NCBI RefSeq assembly: GCF_029168945.1
Contig: NC_083608.1
Location: 19,672,136 to 19,736,135, forward strand
Reading direction: 5' to 3'
Length of the DNA stretch: 64,000 nt
From: Cannabis sativa
Lineage: Eukaryota > Streptophyta > Magnoliopsida > Rosales > Cannabaceae
Under the pieces are notes generated by a model. It saw only the letters and a list, made by a program, of their open reading frames with translations. It was not told where the DNA came from and did not search any database. Below are positions 46,073-55,132 of this stretch, in pieces. The position numbers and the translations under genes were made by a program. Position 1 is the first letter of the stretch. Each line of letters opens with the position of its first letter.

Positions 46073-46195
46073 TGTAATGTCCTAACAATTAGACACGCTA
46101 TGACAACTAATAATATAAACTAATCCCGTTAAACCGAGATTACTAGAAAAAAAAGGGCGGAAAAACTTTAAACTTTGATTTAATATTAAAAAGTA
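46073..46195. mobile_element. Gypsy LTR 5' fragment
   Basis: It begins TGTAATGTCCTAACAATTAG, a diverged version of the TGTAACGCCC LTR start, followed by GACACGCTATGAC and a GGGCGGAAAAACTTT block that is common in such LTRs. It is truncated after about 120 bp. Confidence 0.5.
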
Positions 46196-46359
46196 TCAAT
46201 CCAAAATAATTGATCAAATCCGCACTTTTTCAAATTGGATTAGATTAGATTTGAGCTATTGGCAGATTAGATTGGATTCAAAATATAAAATCCGCACTTA
46301 GTGCAGCTCAGATGTACTATGAGTAAAATAATACAAATTGGATTGGATGAAAACCCCTA
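46196..46359. mobile_element. Partial hAT copy, same family as 33827
   Basis: It contains AAATCCGCAC, TTGGATTAGATTAG and ATAAAATCCGCACTTAGTGC words and ends GATGAAAACCCCTA, matching an inverted end of the hAT element at 33827. The opposite end and its duplication are missing, so it is truncated. Confidence 0.55.
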
Positions 46360-46499
46360 AGAGCGAGTATGGGAGGCATAAATGGATAGCGTGGATGGAG
46401 GCAGAAAATGCGTTCCCCACATATTATCTGCCCCAGTTCCATCCTTAACACACACTACTACAAAAATAAGAATTCCTATCGGTCAGGAAATAAGATTTT

Positions 46500-46960
46500 T
46501 TCTAAGTGTACACCATTTGATACAAATGTAAACTTGTAAAGAATGATGCTCGAATGGTGGCCCAATTAGAGTATTCTAGTGCAATTGGAAACCTTATATT
46601 TCTTGCTCATTGTACAAAAAGAGATATAGCATATGCAGTGCGTAAGCTTAGAAGGTTTACAAGCAATTTAACTATCCAACATTGGAAGGCTATAGAGTGT
46701 TCTAAGGTTCCTTAAAAGGACTAAGAACTTTAGTTTTCATTACTCAAGATTTCCAAAGCAACTTGAAAGATATTTCAATCCTAGTTTGATATCAAGTGAA
46801 AGAGATAATCTCTACGGATATCAAGTGCAAGAGATAATCTCTTTATTATTGGTTGGATGTTTACAAAAAAAAAAGGTGGTGTAGTTTCTTGGAATTTTAA
46901 AAAACAAACATGCATTGCACACTAAAGTTCAGAGTTTATACAATTTTCAAAATTCAATTA
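46500..46960 (+). pseudogene. Copia RT/RNase H fragment
   Basis: Plus-strand readings in shifting frames give CTKRDIAYAVRKLRRFTSN, then HWKAIECSKV (RT to RNase H boundary), and further on GGVVSWNFKKQTCIAH. These match the RPDIAYSV, HWKAAKKV and GGAVSWRSNKQT segments of the copia element at 24250-24520. Stops and an internal deletion show old decay, and no LTRs were found nearby. Confidence 0.7.
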
Positions 46961-47728
46961 AGTTGTTATGCTTAGTCACATTTAGAAATAGTCATGATTA
47001 GCCGAAATGTTATAATCATGTCTTAAACATATATCTTAAGATAAATTAAAATTAAGTAGAAAAGACATCCTAAGAAATTAACTTCTACACTACTTTAATA
47101 GAGGTAGTACAAAAATTTGTTAGGAAAAGCATTTTACCCAGCCTAGATTGTGAAGTACAAAAATTTGTTGACTTAACAAGCTTCCACAAAGCATGTCACA
47201 ATAATTACTTCTCCTTGTCTAAATAAGACATTTGTTTTTCATTTTATTTGAAATCATTTTGTATAACATCATAAAATCATATTTTCCACACTTATTAATT
47301 TTGAAAGAAATGTTCAAATAATAAAAAGTTTGAGTAAAAAAAATTATAGATGAATGTATATATACAAATGATAAAATTTTTTACCTTCTCAGTCTTGTGG
47401 GGACCCAATTAATCCATTAAAATTGAAGATTTAAATAGAATATTTCTCTTTTTGTTTTTTGTTTTCTTACTTTTAGAAAAGCCTATAAAATTGTTGGATA
47501 AAGAATTAGTGAGCTTTCATTCTTGATTGGCCTAGTTGTACTTTCATTTACTTTTCGAATAAACAAATAAATTAGCCAAATCTATCTTTCTGAATACAAA
47601 ATTAGCTTAATTATCAGTCGTACTAATACAAGTGATATACTTAACTCTTTATTTTCCATTAGTATCGATTGTAACCCTTCGGATTGAATAGCAGTCGTTT
47701 TGGATTATAAAGTCAATTAGCCAAGAAC
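46961..47728. other. Intergenic, no gene seen
   Basis: AT-rich sequence without credible ORFs, splice pattern or transposon ends. Confidence 0.5.
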
Positions 47729-47773
47729 ATTATCAACTTGTTTTTTTTTTTTTTTGAAAGGATTATCAACTTG
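47729..47773 (-). mobile_element. Tail-only retro-insertion (CCTTTC plus poly-A)
   Basis: The repeat ATTATCAACTTG at 47729-47740 and 47762-47773 (12 bp, possibly 14) flanks a 21-bp insert. On the minus strand the insert is CCTTTC followed by 15 A. It has the same layout and the same TTC-A(n) junction as the insertions at 2537 and 33528. Confidence 0.65.
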
Positions 47774-47782
47774 TTGATTAAC

Positions 47783-47786
<4 letters not shown>

Positions 47787-47824
<38 letters not shown>

Positions 47825-47825
47825 A
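47787..47825. repeat. (TA)n microsatellite
   Basis: Near-continuous TA dinucleotides interrupted by GTATGT-type words, in AT-rich intergenic DNA. Confidence 0.85.
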
Positions 47826-48182
47826 AAGTTAAAACTTGCAAAAACAGGATCAAATAATCAAACACAAAATCTATTGTTCATAAAAGTATAAGTAACAGTT
47901 TCCACGTTACATAAATCCCCAACCCATAGCGAGATTTCATCGAACACTAAACGAACATTCTTAAATTACAAGTATAATAACATGAATCCAAACTATATTT
48001 TGTATATATCTATATATAGTTTTATACCAGAACGACCACAAGGACGTGTACTTGTTTCGATGAAATAATGAAAACCCATTTCACGAAATCCACAGTACAT
48101 GTCCAGGAAAAAAAAATCCCAAAAGAAAAAAAAAATACAAAATCAATCTGACTAACCCATATCTGAAGCTGATGAAAACAGA

Positions 48183-48287
48183 TCAAGTGGTGAAGTAAAA
48201 GACAGGGTGGAGCATGAGATGAAGGAGCTTGATGCAAGCACAGGAGAAGGAAAGGAACACCACACCGTAGACAATTCTGAGAGCCAT
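48183..48287 (-). CDS. Possible 34-residue hydrophobic peptide
   Basis: Minus-strand ORF starting ATGGCT in the context CTCATCTCAATGGCTCTC, a good plant start. It encodes 34 residues beginning MALRIVYGVVFLSFSCACIK and ending HPVFYFTT before TGA. Residues about 4-31 are strongly hydrophobic with two Cys, suggesting a signal-like or membrane peptide. A CT-repeat leader, a TATTATATTA box about 80 bp upstream and two G-boxes at 48465 and 48497 look like a real promoter. A T-rich, stop-dense region follows, as in a 3' UTR. A longer overlapping frame on the same strand (48022-48474) starts far upstream and is less convincing. I do not recognise the peptide; a long non-coding transcript is the alternative. 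Confidence 0.4.
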   Translation of the reverse strand: MALRIVYGVVFLSFSCACIKLLHLMLHPVFYFTT

Positions 48288-48464
48288 TGAGATGAGTTAT
48301 TGGTCTCAGATCAGAGATCTCAAATGAAAGTGAGAGAGAGAAAGAGAGAGAAATGAATGGAATGGAGTCAAGTAATAATATAATGGGCACAACCAAAGGG
48401 TAGTTATTAAGAATTGTATTGGATAAGATCCTTCCTTTATTTTTTGAATTCAAATCTTTCTTGC

Positions 48465-48506
48465 CACGTGTCACTAAAGTAAAGGTTTTGAGTTGCCACG
48501 TGGCAA
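48465..48506 (-). promoter_or_regulatory. Paired G-boxes upstream of the small peptide ORF
   Basis: CACGTG at 48465-48470 and 48497-48502. The second lies in the 14-bp perfect palindrome TTGCCACGTGGCAA (48493-48506). They sit about 180-215 bp upstream of the ATG at 48287. G-boxes are bound by bZIP and bHLH factors in light and ABA responses. Confidence 0.5.
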
Positions 48507-48913
48507 GGCGTGGGAGCTGGGATTAGTGCACCTGTATTTATGAGTGTTTGGTTACGCTAACTTCTTTAATAAGCAAAACTGTATTTATATGATATGATAA
48601 GATAACACATGAGAGCCACTTTAAGATCATTAAAGATTAAATCTTGTTTGGGTAACTTGAAATTGAATGGCTCGGTTTTAAAATCAAAGCTTTTATTATA
48701 AAAGGTTTTCTCACTATACACATATAAATATAATAATAAAAAATATTATAAGGTTGGTCTTTTCCGAAAAAGCTTCAACTTCAAGTTAGTGGCCTATCAT
48801 TTTTATGCATTTCAGATATTTTTGGGTTCCACACAATTAGTTTATTGGAGATATTTATATAAAAATAATTAATGTTAAATAAGTAAAATGTATACGAATG
48901 AATTAACACAACA

Positions 48914-48985
48914 GGGTCTATAGCTCAGTGGTAGAGCATTTGACTGCAGATCAAGAGGTCACCGGTTCGAACCCGGTTGGGCCCT
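48914..48985 (+). tRNA. tRNA-Cys (GCA), nuclear
   Basis: 72-nt gene with a full cloverleaf. The acceptor arm GGGTCTA pairs with TGGGCCC (two G-U pairs). The D arm is GCTC/GAGC. The anticodon stem TTTGA/TCAAG holds loop CTGCAGA with anticodon GCA at 48946-48948. The T arm is ACCGG/CCGGT with TTCGAAC, and the discriminator base is T. Internal A and B boxes are intact (TAGCTCAGTGGTAGAG, GGTTCGAAC). A TTTT terminator follows at 48986-48989, and CAACA just upstream fits the plant pol III start context. No intron, and no encoded CCA. Confidence 0.97.
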
Positions 48986-48989
48986 TTTT
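48986..48989 (+). terminator. Pol III terminator of tRNA-Cys
   Basis: TTTT directly after the discriminator base, the minimal RNA polymerase III stop signal. Confidence 0.85.
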
Positions 48990-49198
48990 AAAAGTTTATT
49001 ATTTATTTTTATAATAAAAGAGAAGAACAGCTACCAATGACATTTTTTTTACTCCGAGATTCTCATTCTCGTTTCTGTAATAAACAATTTGTAAAATTGG
49101 TTGCCTAAAATTTTGAAATCCCAACATTTAAACTTCAAAATTGGGAAAAGGTTATTGTAGATAAAGATTAAAGAGTATCACAATAAACTAACAATAAC

Positions 49199-49521
49199 TA
49201 GTTGGATAAACTTCAAAAAAAAAAAAGTGGTATCCAAAAAAGGTTATTATAGAGTTTTCACAAGATGAATGACTACCACAAGGTCATTGGTCGTTACTAA
49301 TCAGGTCGTTCATAAAATTAATTGGAAGATTTGGATGTTTTTTGAGTTGTTAAAAACATCACAAATGTTCAAAAACAGACAACTTGAACATGCTAAAAAA
49401 TAAATAGTTATTGGTTATCTATTTTTTCAGCTTTAATTAATTCTTTTTCAAAGTCTTTCAAATCATTTCTACTTGATGTTGATACTCTTTTTCTGGATAC
49501 CACTTTTTTTAGTTGGATAAA
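49199..49521. mobile_element. Unclassified insertion with 12-bp duplication and inverted ends
   Basis: TAGTTGGATAAA occurs at 49199-49210 and 49510-49521. The 299 bp between start with CTTC plus a 12-A run and AGTGGTATCCAAAAAAGG, and end with CTTTTTCTGGATACCACTTTTTTT, an imperfect inverted repeat. There is no coding. A 12-bp duplication is long for most DNA MITEs, whereas inverted ends are not expected of a SINE. Confidence 0.5.
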
Positions 49522-50345
49522 AAAGACTATTTATACAGGGAAAAAGCAACAATAGTTGAAACATGTTTAAGAGTATTCCTAACAAATGAGATATAATATA
49601 TTTTTTTTTAAAAAAAAAAAAAAGTTACTTTCAATATTTTTTAGCTTAAGAATAGTGCATTTTTACATTTAGCTAAGGTTTCTTAGCTATTTTATTATTA
49701 TTATTATTATTATTATTATAGTCATTTTTTTTTTTCATGTTATATATATATAAATAAATTTAAATGAATCAAATATATTTAAAAATATAATATTTAAAGT
49801 ATGTGTGGAAAAAAATTGATGTATAGCGTAATGAAAAATTTTAAGGTGAGATAAAAAAGAAAAATAAAGAAAGATTGAGTTTTCGCAGTGTATTTTGAAG
49901 TAAAATTTGCAAACTAATAATGTGAAATACTAAAATTTATAAAATAACCTCACTTAGTTTACTTTATGCGACTATAATGGTCTTTTTGCGACCATACAAA
50001 ATTATTTTGCTAATAAATTTTTTGTAAAGTTATTTTGCTAATAAAAAATTTCACAAACCTTATTTCTACAAAACACTATTTTGAAAGATATAGAGAAGTT
50101 GTTGAGAAAATAAGAATATTTGATAACATATTGAAGTATTTATTTGAAGTGATATTTTATTATTATTATTATTTGTGTATAGTGCATTTGGTAATTTTTT
50201 TTTATTAATTTTTTGCTTTTTAAATTAGAAAAGTGAAATATTTTTCAAATTATGTTCTATAAAATTGTTTTCACTTTTAAATTTTTTAATTGAGAATCAA
50301 AATTTTGAAAAAAAAAATTCAAAATTTTTTTAAACAGTTTTTTTT
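49522..50345. repeat. AT-rich DNA with (TTA)n tract
   Basis: No gene. A (TTA)n microsatellite lies at about 49691-49719, and poly-A/T runs occur near 49600-49622 and 50305-50345. Confidence 0.6.
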
Positions 50346-50358
50346 TTAATATATATTT

Positions 50359-50770
50359 TGGACCCGACTCCAACCTAAACCTTGAAACTCGGACCTCGAC
50401 CCCAGATCCAAACTCCGACCCGGACTCAAACCTGAACCCAGACCCAGACTTAGACTCCGAAACCTAACCCCAATCCTAGACCCGGGATCCGACCTAGATC
50501 TCGAACCCCAACCTGTACCGCAGACCTCGAACGTCGGACCTAGACCCAAACACAGACCCAAACCCTCACCATGACCCCGGACCCAAATTCGAACCCCAAA
50601 CCCGAACTTGGCCCAAGACCCTGGACTCGGACCCTGAGCCCTACCTCAAACCCAAACACTAGTTCCGACCTCGACCCCAAACTCAACCTTAGTCTCGATT
50701 CCAAACTTAGCCCCAATCTCAACCTCGAACTTGGACCCGAACCCTAATCCTGAATACAAACTCAACTTAA
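50359..50770. repeat. Degenerate 6-bp-period C-rich repeat
   Basis: About 410 bp built from GACCCN, AACCCN and GACCTN words with a clear six-base rhythm and strong strand bias (C-rich, G-poor on plus). Translations give Gly/Leu/Ser/Arg-rich low-complexity frames on the minus strand, which are by-products. Confidence 0.8.
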
Positions 50771-51360
50771 ATACAATTAACAAATAAAATGAAAATAAAA
50801 TTTACATAATAGATTTTTTGTTTTTTGTTTTTAATATTAAAAAACAAAAATAGTTATAAAACACATTTTTGTTTTTGAAAAAGAATTTTAAAATTAAAAA
50901 TTTTACTTTTATTTTTGTGTTTAAAAAATTTAAAAATAAAAATATTACCATAAACTACCTTAACAATGACAAAATAATTGTTACTTATTAAAAAAAGGAT
51001 AATTGTTGTTTTTCCAATAATAGGAAGTGGGCTCTTCATATGGCAAAAGGTAGCATGGATATGCGACAATAATCATTGAAAGCAGAGGCAACGAACTAAT
51101 ATAATTTCCCTATTTCAAAAAATATATAATTTCCCTAAACGACAGGAAAAACACAAAAACGACGATTACTGACAGCATCACACCAAACCAAAGGAAGAAA
51201 CAAAACTGTGACAGAGTAAAGAAATGTAAATGACATGCAACTAGAACAAAAAGTCAAACTTAGTAATAAGTCAATAATAAGGAGAGGCTGTGCAAAATAT
51301 ATATAAAAAAATATATGTATTTATAGAATAAAGCCCAGAATTTGGATCTCTGCTATATAT
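50771..51360. other. Intergenic, 3' side of SPP
   Basis: AT-rich with no ORF of note. TTTATT at 51361-51366 is an AATAAA on the minus strand and could be the SPP polyadenylation signal, about 120 bp after the stop codon. Confidence 0.5.
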
Positions 51361-51485
51361 TTTATTAAAGAGTATTGACAATGGCTAAACCACCCCTCAG
51401 AGACAAACATGTATGAATTACAATTGGACATACAAAATCACATGATCCAATATTTATTTTGAATAGGATAAAATATTTATGGCAT

Positions 51486-53727
51486 TTAGAGAATCCAAGA
51501 AGATGGACCATCCTTCCCTTCTGAACCTTCCAACCATGTCTGATGAGCATGAATCAATGTTGACCCATTGCCACCCTGAAAAGAAATCACAAATTCTCTT
51601 TCAAAATCACAAAGCAAAACCATGGCAAGAAAAGAAACTAAGCCATATTCATTTCTTATATTAGTATCTTACCTTCGAGCTTACTATGGCAGTTGCCATA
51701 CAACCTTTTCGTTCTTCACCTACAAGAGGGTCAAAATTTGATATAACAGCAGCATGAGATCATTAAGCTATATACAATTGAGAAAAATGACTTTTTTTTG
51801 GAAAGCTCATATAAAGGGCATAGACAACTTGACTTAGTTGGCTTAACAAACATTAAGTAGAGAAAATCTACCTAGTGATTCCCACTTGTTGTACTTCACT
51901 AGCCATGTGTCTGAATCGAGTTGTATAGATGATACTCTATCTACCCAAACACGAAATTTCTTTTCCTGTTTGTCACCATAGTGTTTGCTCAATTCACTTA
52001 GGCTGTCGGTAAGAAGAATTTCAACACCAGATGGGTGCATAAAGATACCAGTTGGATGCTGAAAGGAAGGAAAGCATTCTTAAGTACCAAAAACAAACCA
52101 AATGAGCACCTATCAGTGAACAAATCACTACATATTAAGTAAAAACACAGAACCAGTCAATGAAAAACAAGTCAAAGACAGACACGTGATGAGAAAAACA
52201 ATGTATGCCTCAAGCAAACTGGGTAAAACTGCCAGAAACAATCAAGTGGTACCTGTTATAAAATTATACACTGAAAATAAAAGAAGACTTGCACGTACAC
52301 AATTTGCCTTCAGATTTGCAATATACAAGTCAGATCGATCGATTTCTGCACGCAACCATCTCTCATAGAACAAGAAATATTTGACTGTTTCAAGACCAGG
52401 GTTCATGCAGTCCATTTTACACTCCAACGTGTCAGCAACATCTCTGGGAGACACATTTGGTCCTAGATTAAAATAACCAATAGCTTCAATGATTCCAGCA
52501 GCACATTCCTTTGTTGCATGAATAATTTTAGGATTGTCTTTAGCATTTTCAGCGTGCCAGTGCAGTAATTCTTCTTGAGCGTTCTTAACCTGCACAAGAA
52601 ATTAATGTTAAAAAAAGATAAGTAAATTTCCAAATCTAGGTTTATTTTGACAAGGTAAACAAGCTATAGGTACTTACCATGACCCCATGTACATCTGGGA
52701 TGCTAAAGAGCTCAGCATCATTTCCGGAATCACCACAAACAAGTGTATTAGTGGGCAATTTTCCTTCAGCTGTAAATTTCTTGTGTAAATAGGCAAGAGC
52801 TTGTCCTTTGCCGGCACCTTGAGGTAATATATCCAAATCAATTCCTCCACTGTAGATTATTTTGACATCCAACTGGAAAAATTGAAGCAACATTTCAAAG
52901 ATAAGATAACAAACAAAATGTCAACATACTTCGTCACCAAACAAAAATTTAACATGCTCAAGTAAAAATCATTAAGAGGATTTGACGAAATTGAGGTTAA
53001 AATGACATATTACCCCACGCTTCTCCAAAGCCTCGGCAAGAGCCTTCGTCACAGCCTGAGCTTTATCTTTTTCTACATAAAAACTGACCTTATGTGCCCG
53101 TTGCTCTGTCTCTGCCTGCATTCATCATGAAATCTAATCATTCAGGAGATATTATACCCTGACCCTTTTTTAACCTAATAAACATTATATTTCTTTCTAA
53201 AAGATTCTACACAAGACTTCAACATGTCCAAACATTCATAGAACAATTATCATCATTTTTATTGCCACTATATACAATTACTACCTGAAGAGTAAGTTCA
53301 GGAAACTTTCTTGTTTCCTCCCTAACTATGTTCTTATCCCACTTCTGATTCAGATATTCAACCCAGCCATCATCTGGGACCATTGAGGTACCATAGGTTA
53401 TCTCAGTTCCAACAGACATTATAGTTATATCTGGCGTTATCATGGGTTTCTCCTTCCTCAACTGTTTGTACAGTGTTGGTGACCTTCCCGTCGAGAAAAC
53501 TAGCAATGAATCATGACGATAATATGCTTCCCACAAGGCATTAAACCTAAGCAGAGAAAGATTCTCCGGATCATGATGATCAACCTGCAATAAAACCATT
53601 GCTCACTTAATAAACACACCAACTAAATTAAACAGACAGTGGTGAAGCAAACTCTTGTGCAGCCTACCATTGTATGATCAAGATCTGAAACTATCATGAG
53701 ACGGGCAGATGTTTGAAGCCGATCCAT
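51486..53727 (-). CDS. SPP: Sucrose-6-phosphate phosphatase, complete, 8 coding exons
   Basis: Cytosolic HAD-family enzyme that hydrolyses sucrose-6F-phosphate to sucrose and phosphate, the last step of sucrose synthesis after sucrose-phosphate synthase. Exons in transcript order: 53668-53727, 53285-53584, 53014-53115, 52678-52872, 52299-52589, 51872-52058, 51673-51719, 51486-51575. All introns have GT-AG ends and the lengths sum to 1,272 nt, giving 423 residues, the normal family length. Catalytic motif I is [12 protein letters not shown] (nucleophile Asp15, acid/base Asp17). Motif II is VFSTGRSPT (about 49-57). Lys176 lies in [11 protein letters not shown]. Motif III is CGDSGND (200-206). 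A C-terminal SPP-specific domain follows from about residue 245, with [10 protein letters not shown] and, near the end, HAHQTWLEG. No damage was seen. The start is the first ATG after a 5' UTR intron. Confidence 0.97.
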
Positions 53728-53751
53728 GATTATCCTACTTCCAACCGGAAT

Positions 53752-54347
53752 CTGAAAATATGTTTTCACTAACTAAGATTATGGCAACATTCATAGTGCC
53801 CAATATATAAAAAAATTCTTGAAGATGATGCTTAAGTTGGTGTGTGTTGTTAACATAAGCTTGTTCTCATTATTAGAACATCATAATTTAGTAAAACCCA
53901 ATCCAAAATATTTGGCTATGAAGTAAAAAAAGCAAAGACGCTTAATTTATGAAAATACTAACAATAATACTAAGGTTTACTGACAGATTAAGACGAAAAG
54001 TTGTTGAAATCAATAGAATTAATGAACTTTAATTCTTCTTTTTTCTTTCCGAAATCTCAACTGTCAAATTTAAATATCCAAAATCTTCATTTCTCCCATT
54101 TTCTCACTAACCAAACAATTAACTAACCAAACAACAAAAACTCATAAAGAGACACACATTCCCATCCCAAGTGATTCAATAAACAAGCACCCAACAATGG
54201 AAGAATCAATGGTAACCAAAATTTCAATACCGAAAAACCCTGAAAATCTTTCACAGTAAAATTCAAAACTTTCACACAAACACAGAATCTTCCACAAACC
54301 CATTAAGTTAATCAATATGATTTTCTTTAAAACAAAAATTAAAATAC
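53752..54347 (-). other. SPP: Intron in the SPP 5' UTR
   Basis: A non-coding leader exon ends CAAATTTCAG|GTATTTT at 54348, and the coding exon starts after TATTTTCAG at 53751, leaving a 596-bp intron 24 bp upstream of the ATG. Leader introns like this often enhance expression in plants. The transcription start is probably near 54400-54440. The small ORF overlapping 54142-54477 is not coding. Confidence 0.65.
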
Positions 54348-54562
54348 CTGAAATTTGAAACGCAGAGGTGATGAATGCAAGAGATGAGGATAAAGAGGCA
54401 GTGATGGTGATTAATATAAGAATGGAATTCGATCCAAATTCGTTGGCGCTGTTTTTGTTAAAGCAAAAAATGGCCAATCTAATAAAACGTTATTTTTCAT
54501 TGTTTTTATGTTATTATTTTTATAATAATATAAAAATGAAGTAACTTCAAAATAGCTCTCAA

Positions 54563-54592
54563 CACGTGGCATTTTTTAACGGGTTACACGTG
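54563..54592 (-). promoter_or_regulatory. SPP: Two G-boxes upstream of SPP
   Basis: CACGTG at 54563-54568 and 54587-54592, about 215-245 bp upstream of the leader exon end. A T/A-rich candidate core-promoter stretch lies between (54480-54540). They suggest bZIP/bHLH control, for example by light or ABA. Confidence 0.45.
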
Positions 54593-54599
54593 TCCATGG

Positions 54600-55083
54600 G
54601 TCCTTTTAGGTTTGAGATGGACGGTGGTGAGGAGCTTTGCGGACCCACCATTAGATATGGTGTCCACATGACAATTTATATATAGCATATATAATATATT
54701 TTTCTCGCTAGAAGAATATATAGCATATTTTTTAGTATATGAATAAATGCATATTCGTACTATATGCTCTATTCATCTGTCTTATAAATTTTGTAAAAGT
54801 TATATGAAAATAAAGATGGCCAACTTAATTTAATATATGAAAATAAAAATAAAAATAAAAAATTAGAAATACTGTATTGATATACTCCATTGTGGAATAA
54901 AATTAAAGTTTTGTAATTCTTCAAAAGTTAAAAGTTTATGATACCTAATGTATTAGTTATATTTATCACTCAAATAAATAAATAAATCAGACAAATAATG
55001 CGTATTATACTTGTAAAGTGGGTTTATACCCTTTTTTTTCAAATACTTTGTCCAATTTGATTTTTTTTGAACGGGAAATTTTG
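54600..55083. other. Spacer between SPP promoter and LINE
   Basis: AT-rich. A run of 8 T followed by GAACGGG near 55062-55076 resembles a further LINE tail junction (TTC-A(n) on minus), but no target duplication could be assigned. Confidence 0.4.
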
Positions 55084-55132
55084 AAGTTCATCCATTTTTT
55101 TTTTTTTTTTGAATAAAACTTGTTATTATAAA

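Noticed and set aside
48022..48474. 150-residue minus-strand ORF over the small-peptide locus
   Set aside because: Its start lies in promoter-like DNA above the TATA-like box and G-rich leader, and the sequence is low-complexity CT-repeat translation; the 34-residue frame fits the signals better.
50346..50722. Two Gly/Leu/Arg-rich minus-strand ORFs
   Set aside because: Translations of the degenerate hexamer repeat.
54142..54477. Minus-strand ORF of 111 residues upstream of SPP
   Set aside because: It spans the SPP leader exon and its 5' UTR intron; no independent coding evidence.
55056..55083. Possible fourth tail-only LINE insertion (T8-GAACGGG)
   Set aside because: The tail is short and no convincing flanking direct repeat was found.
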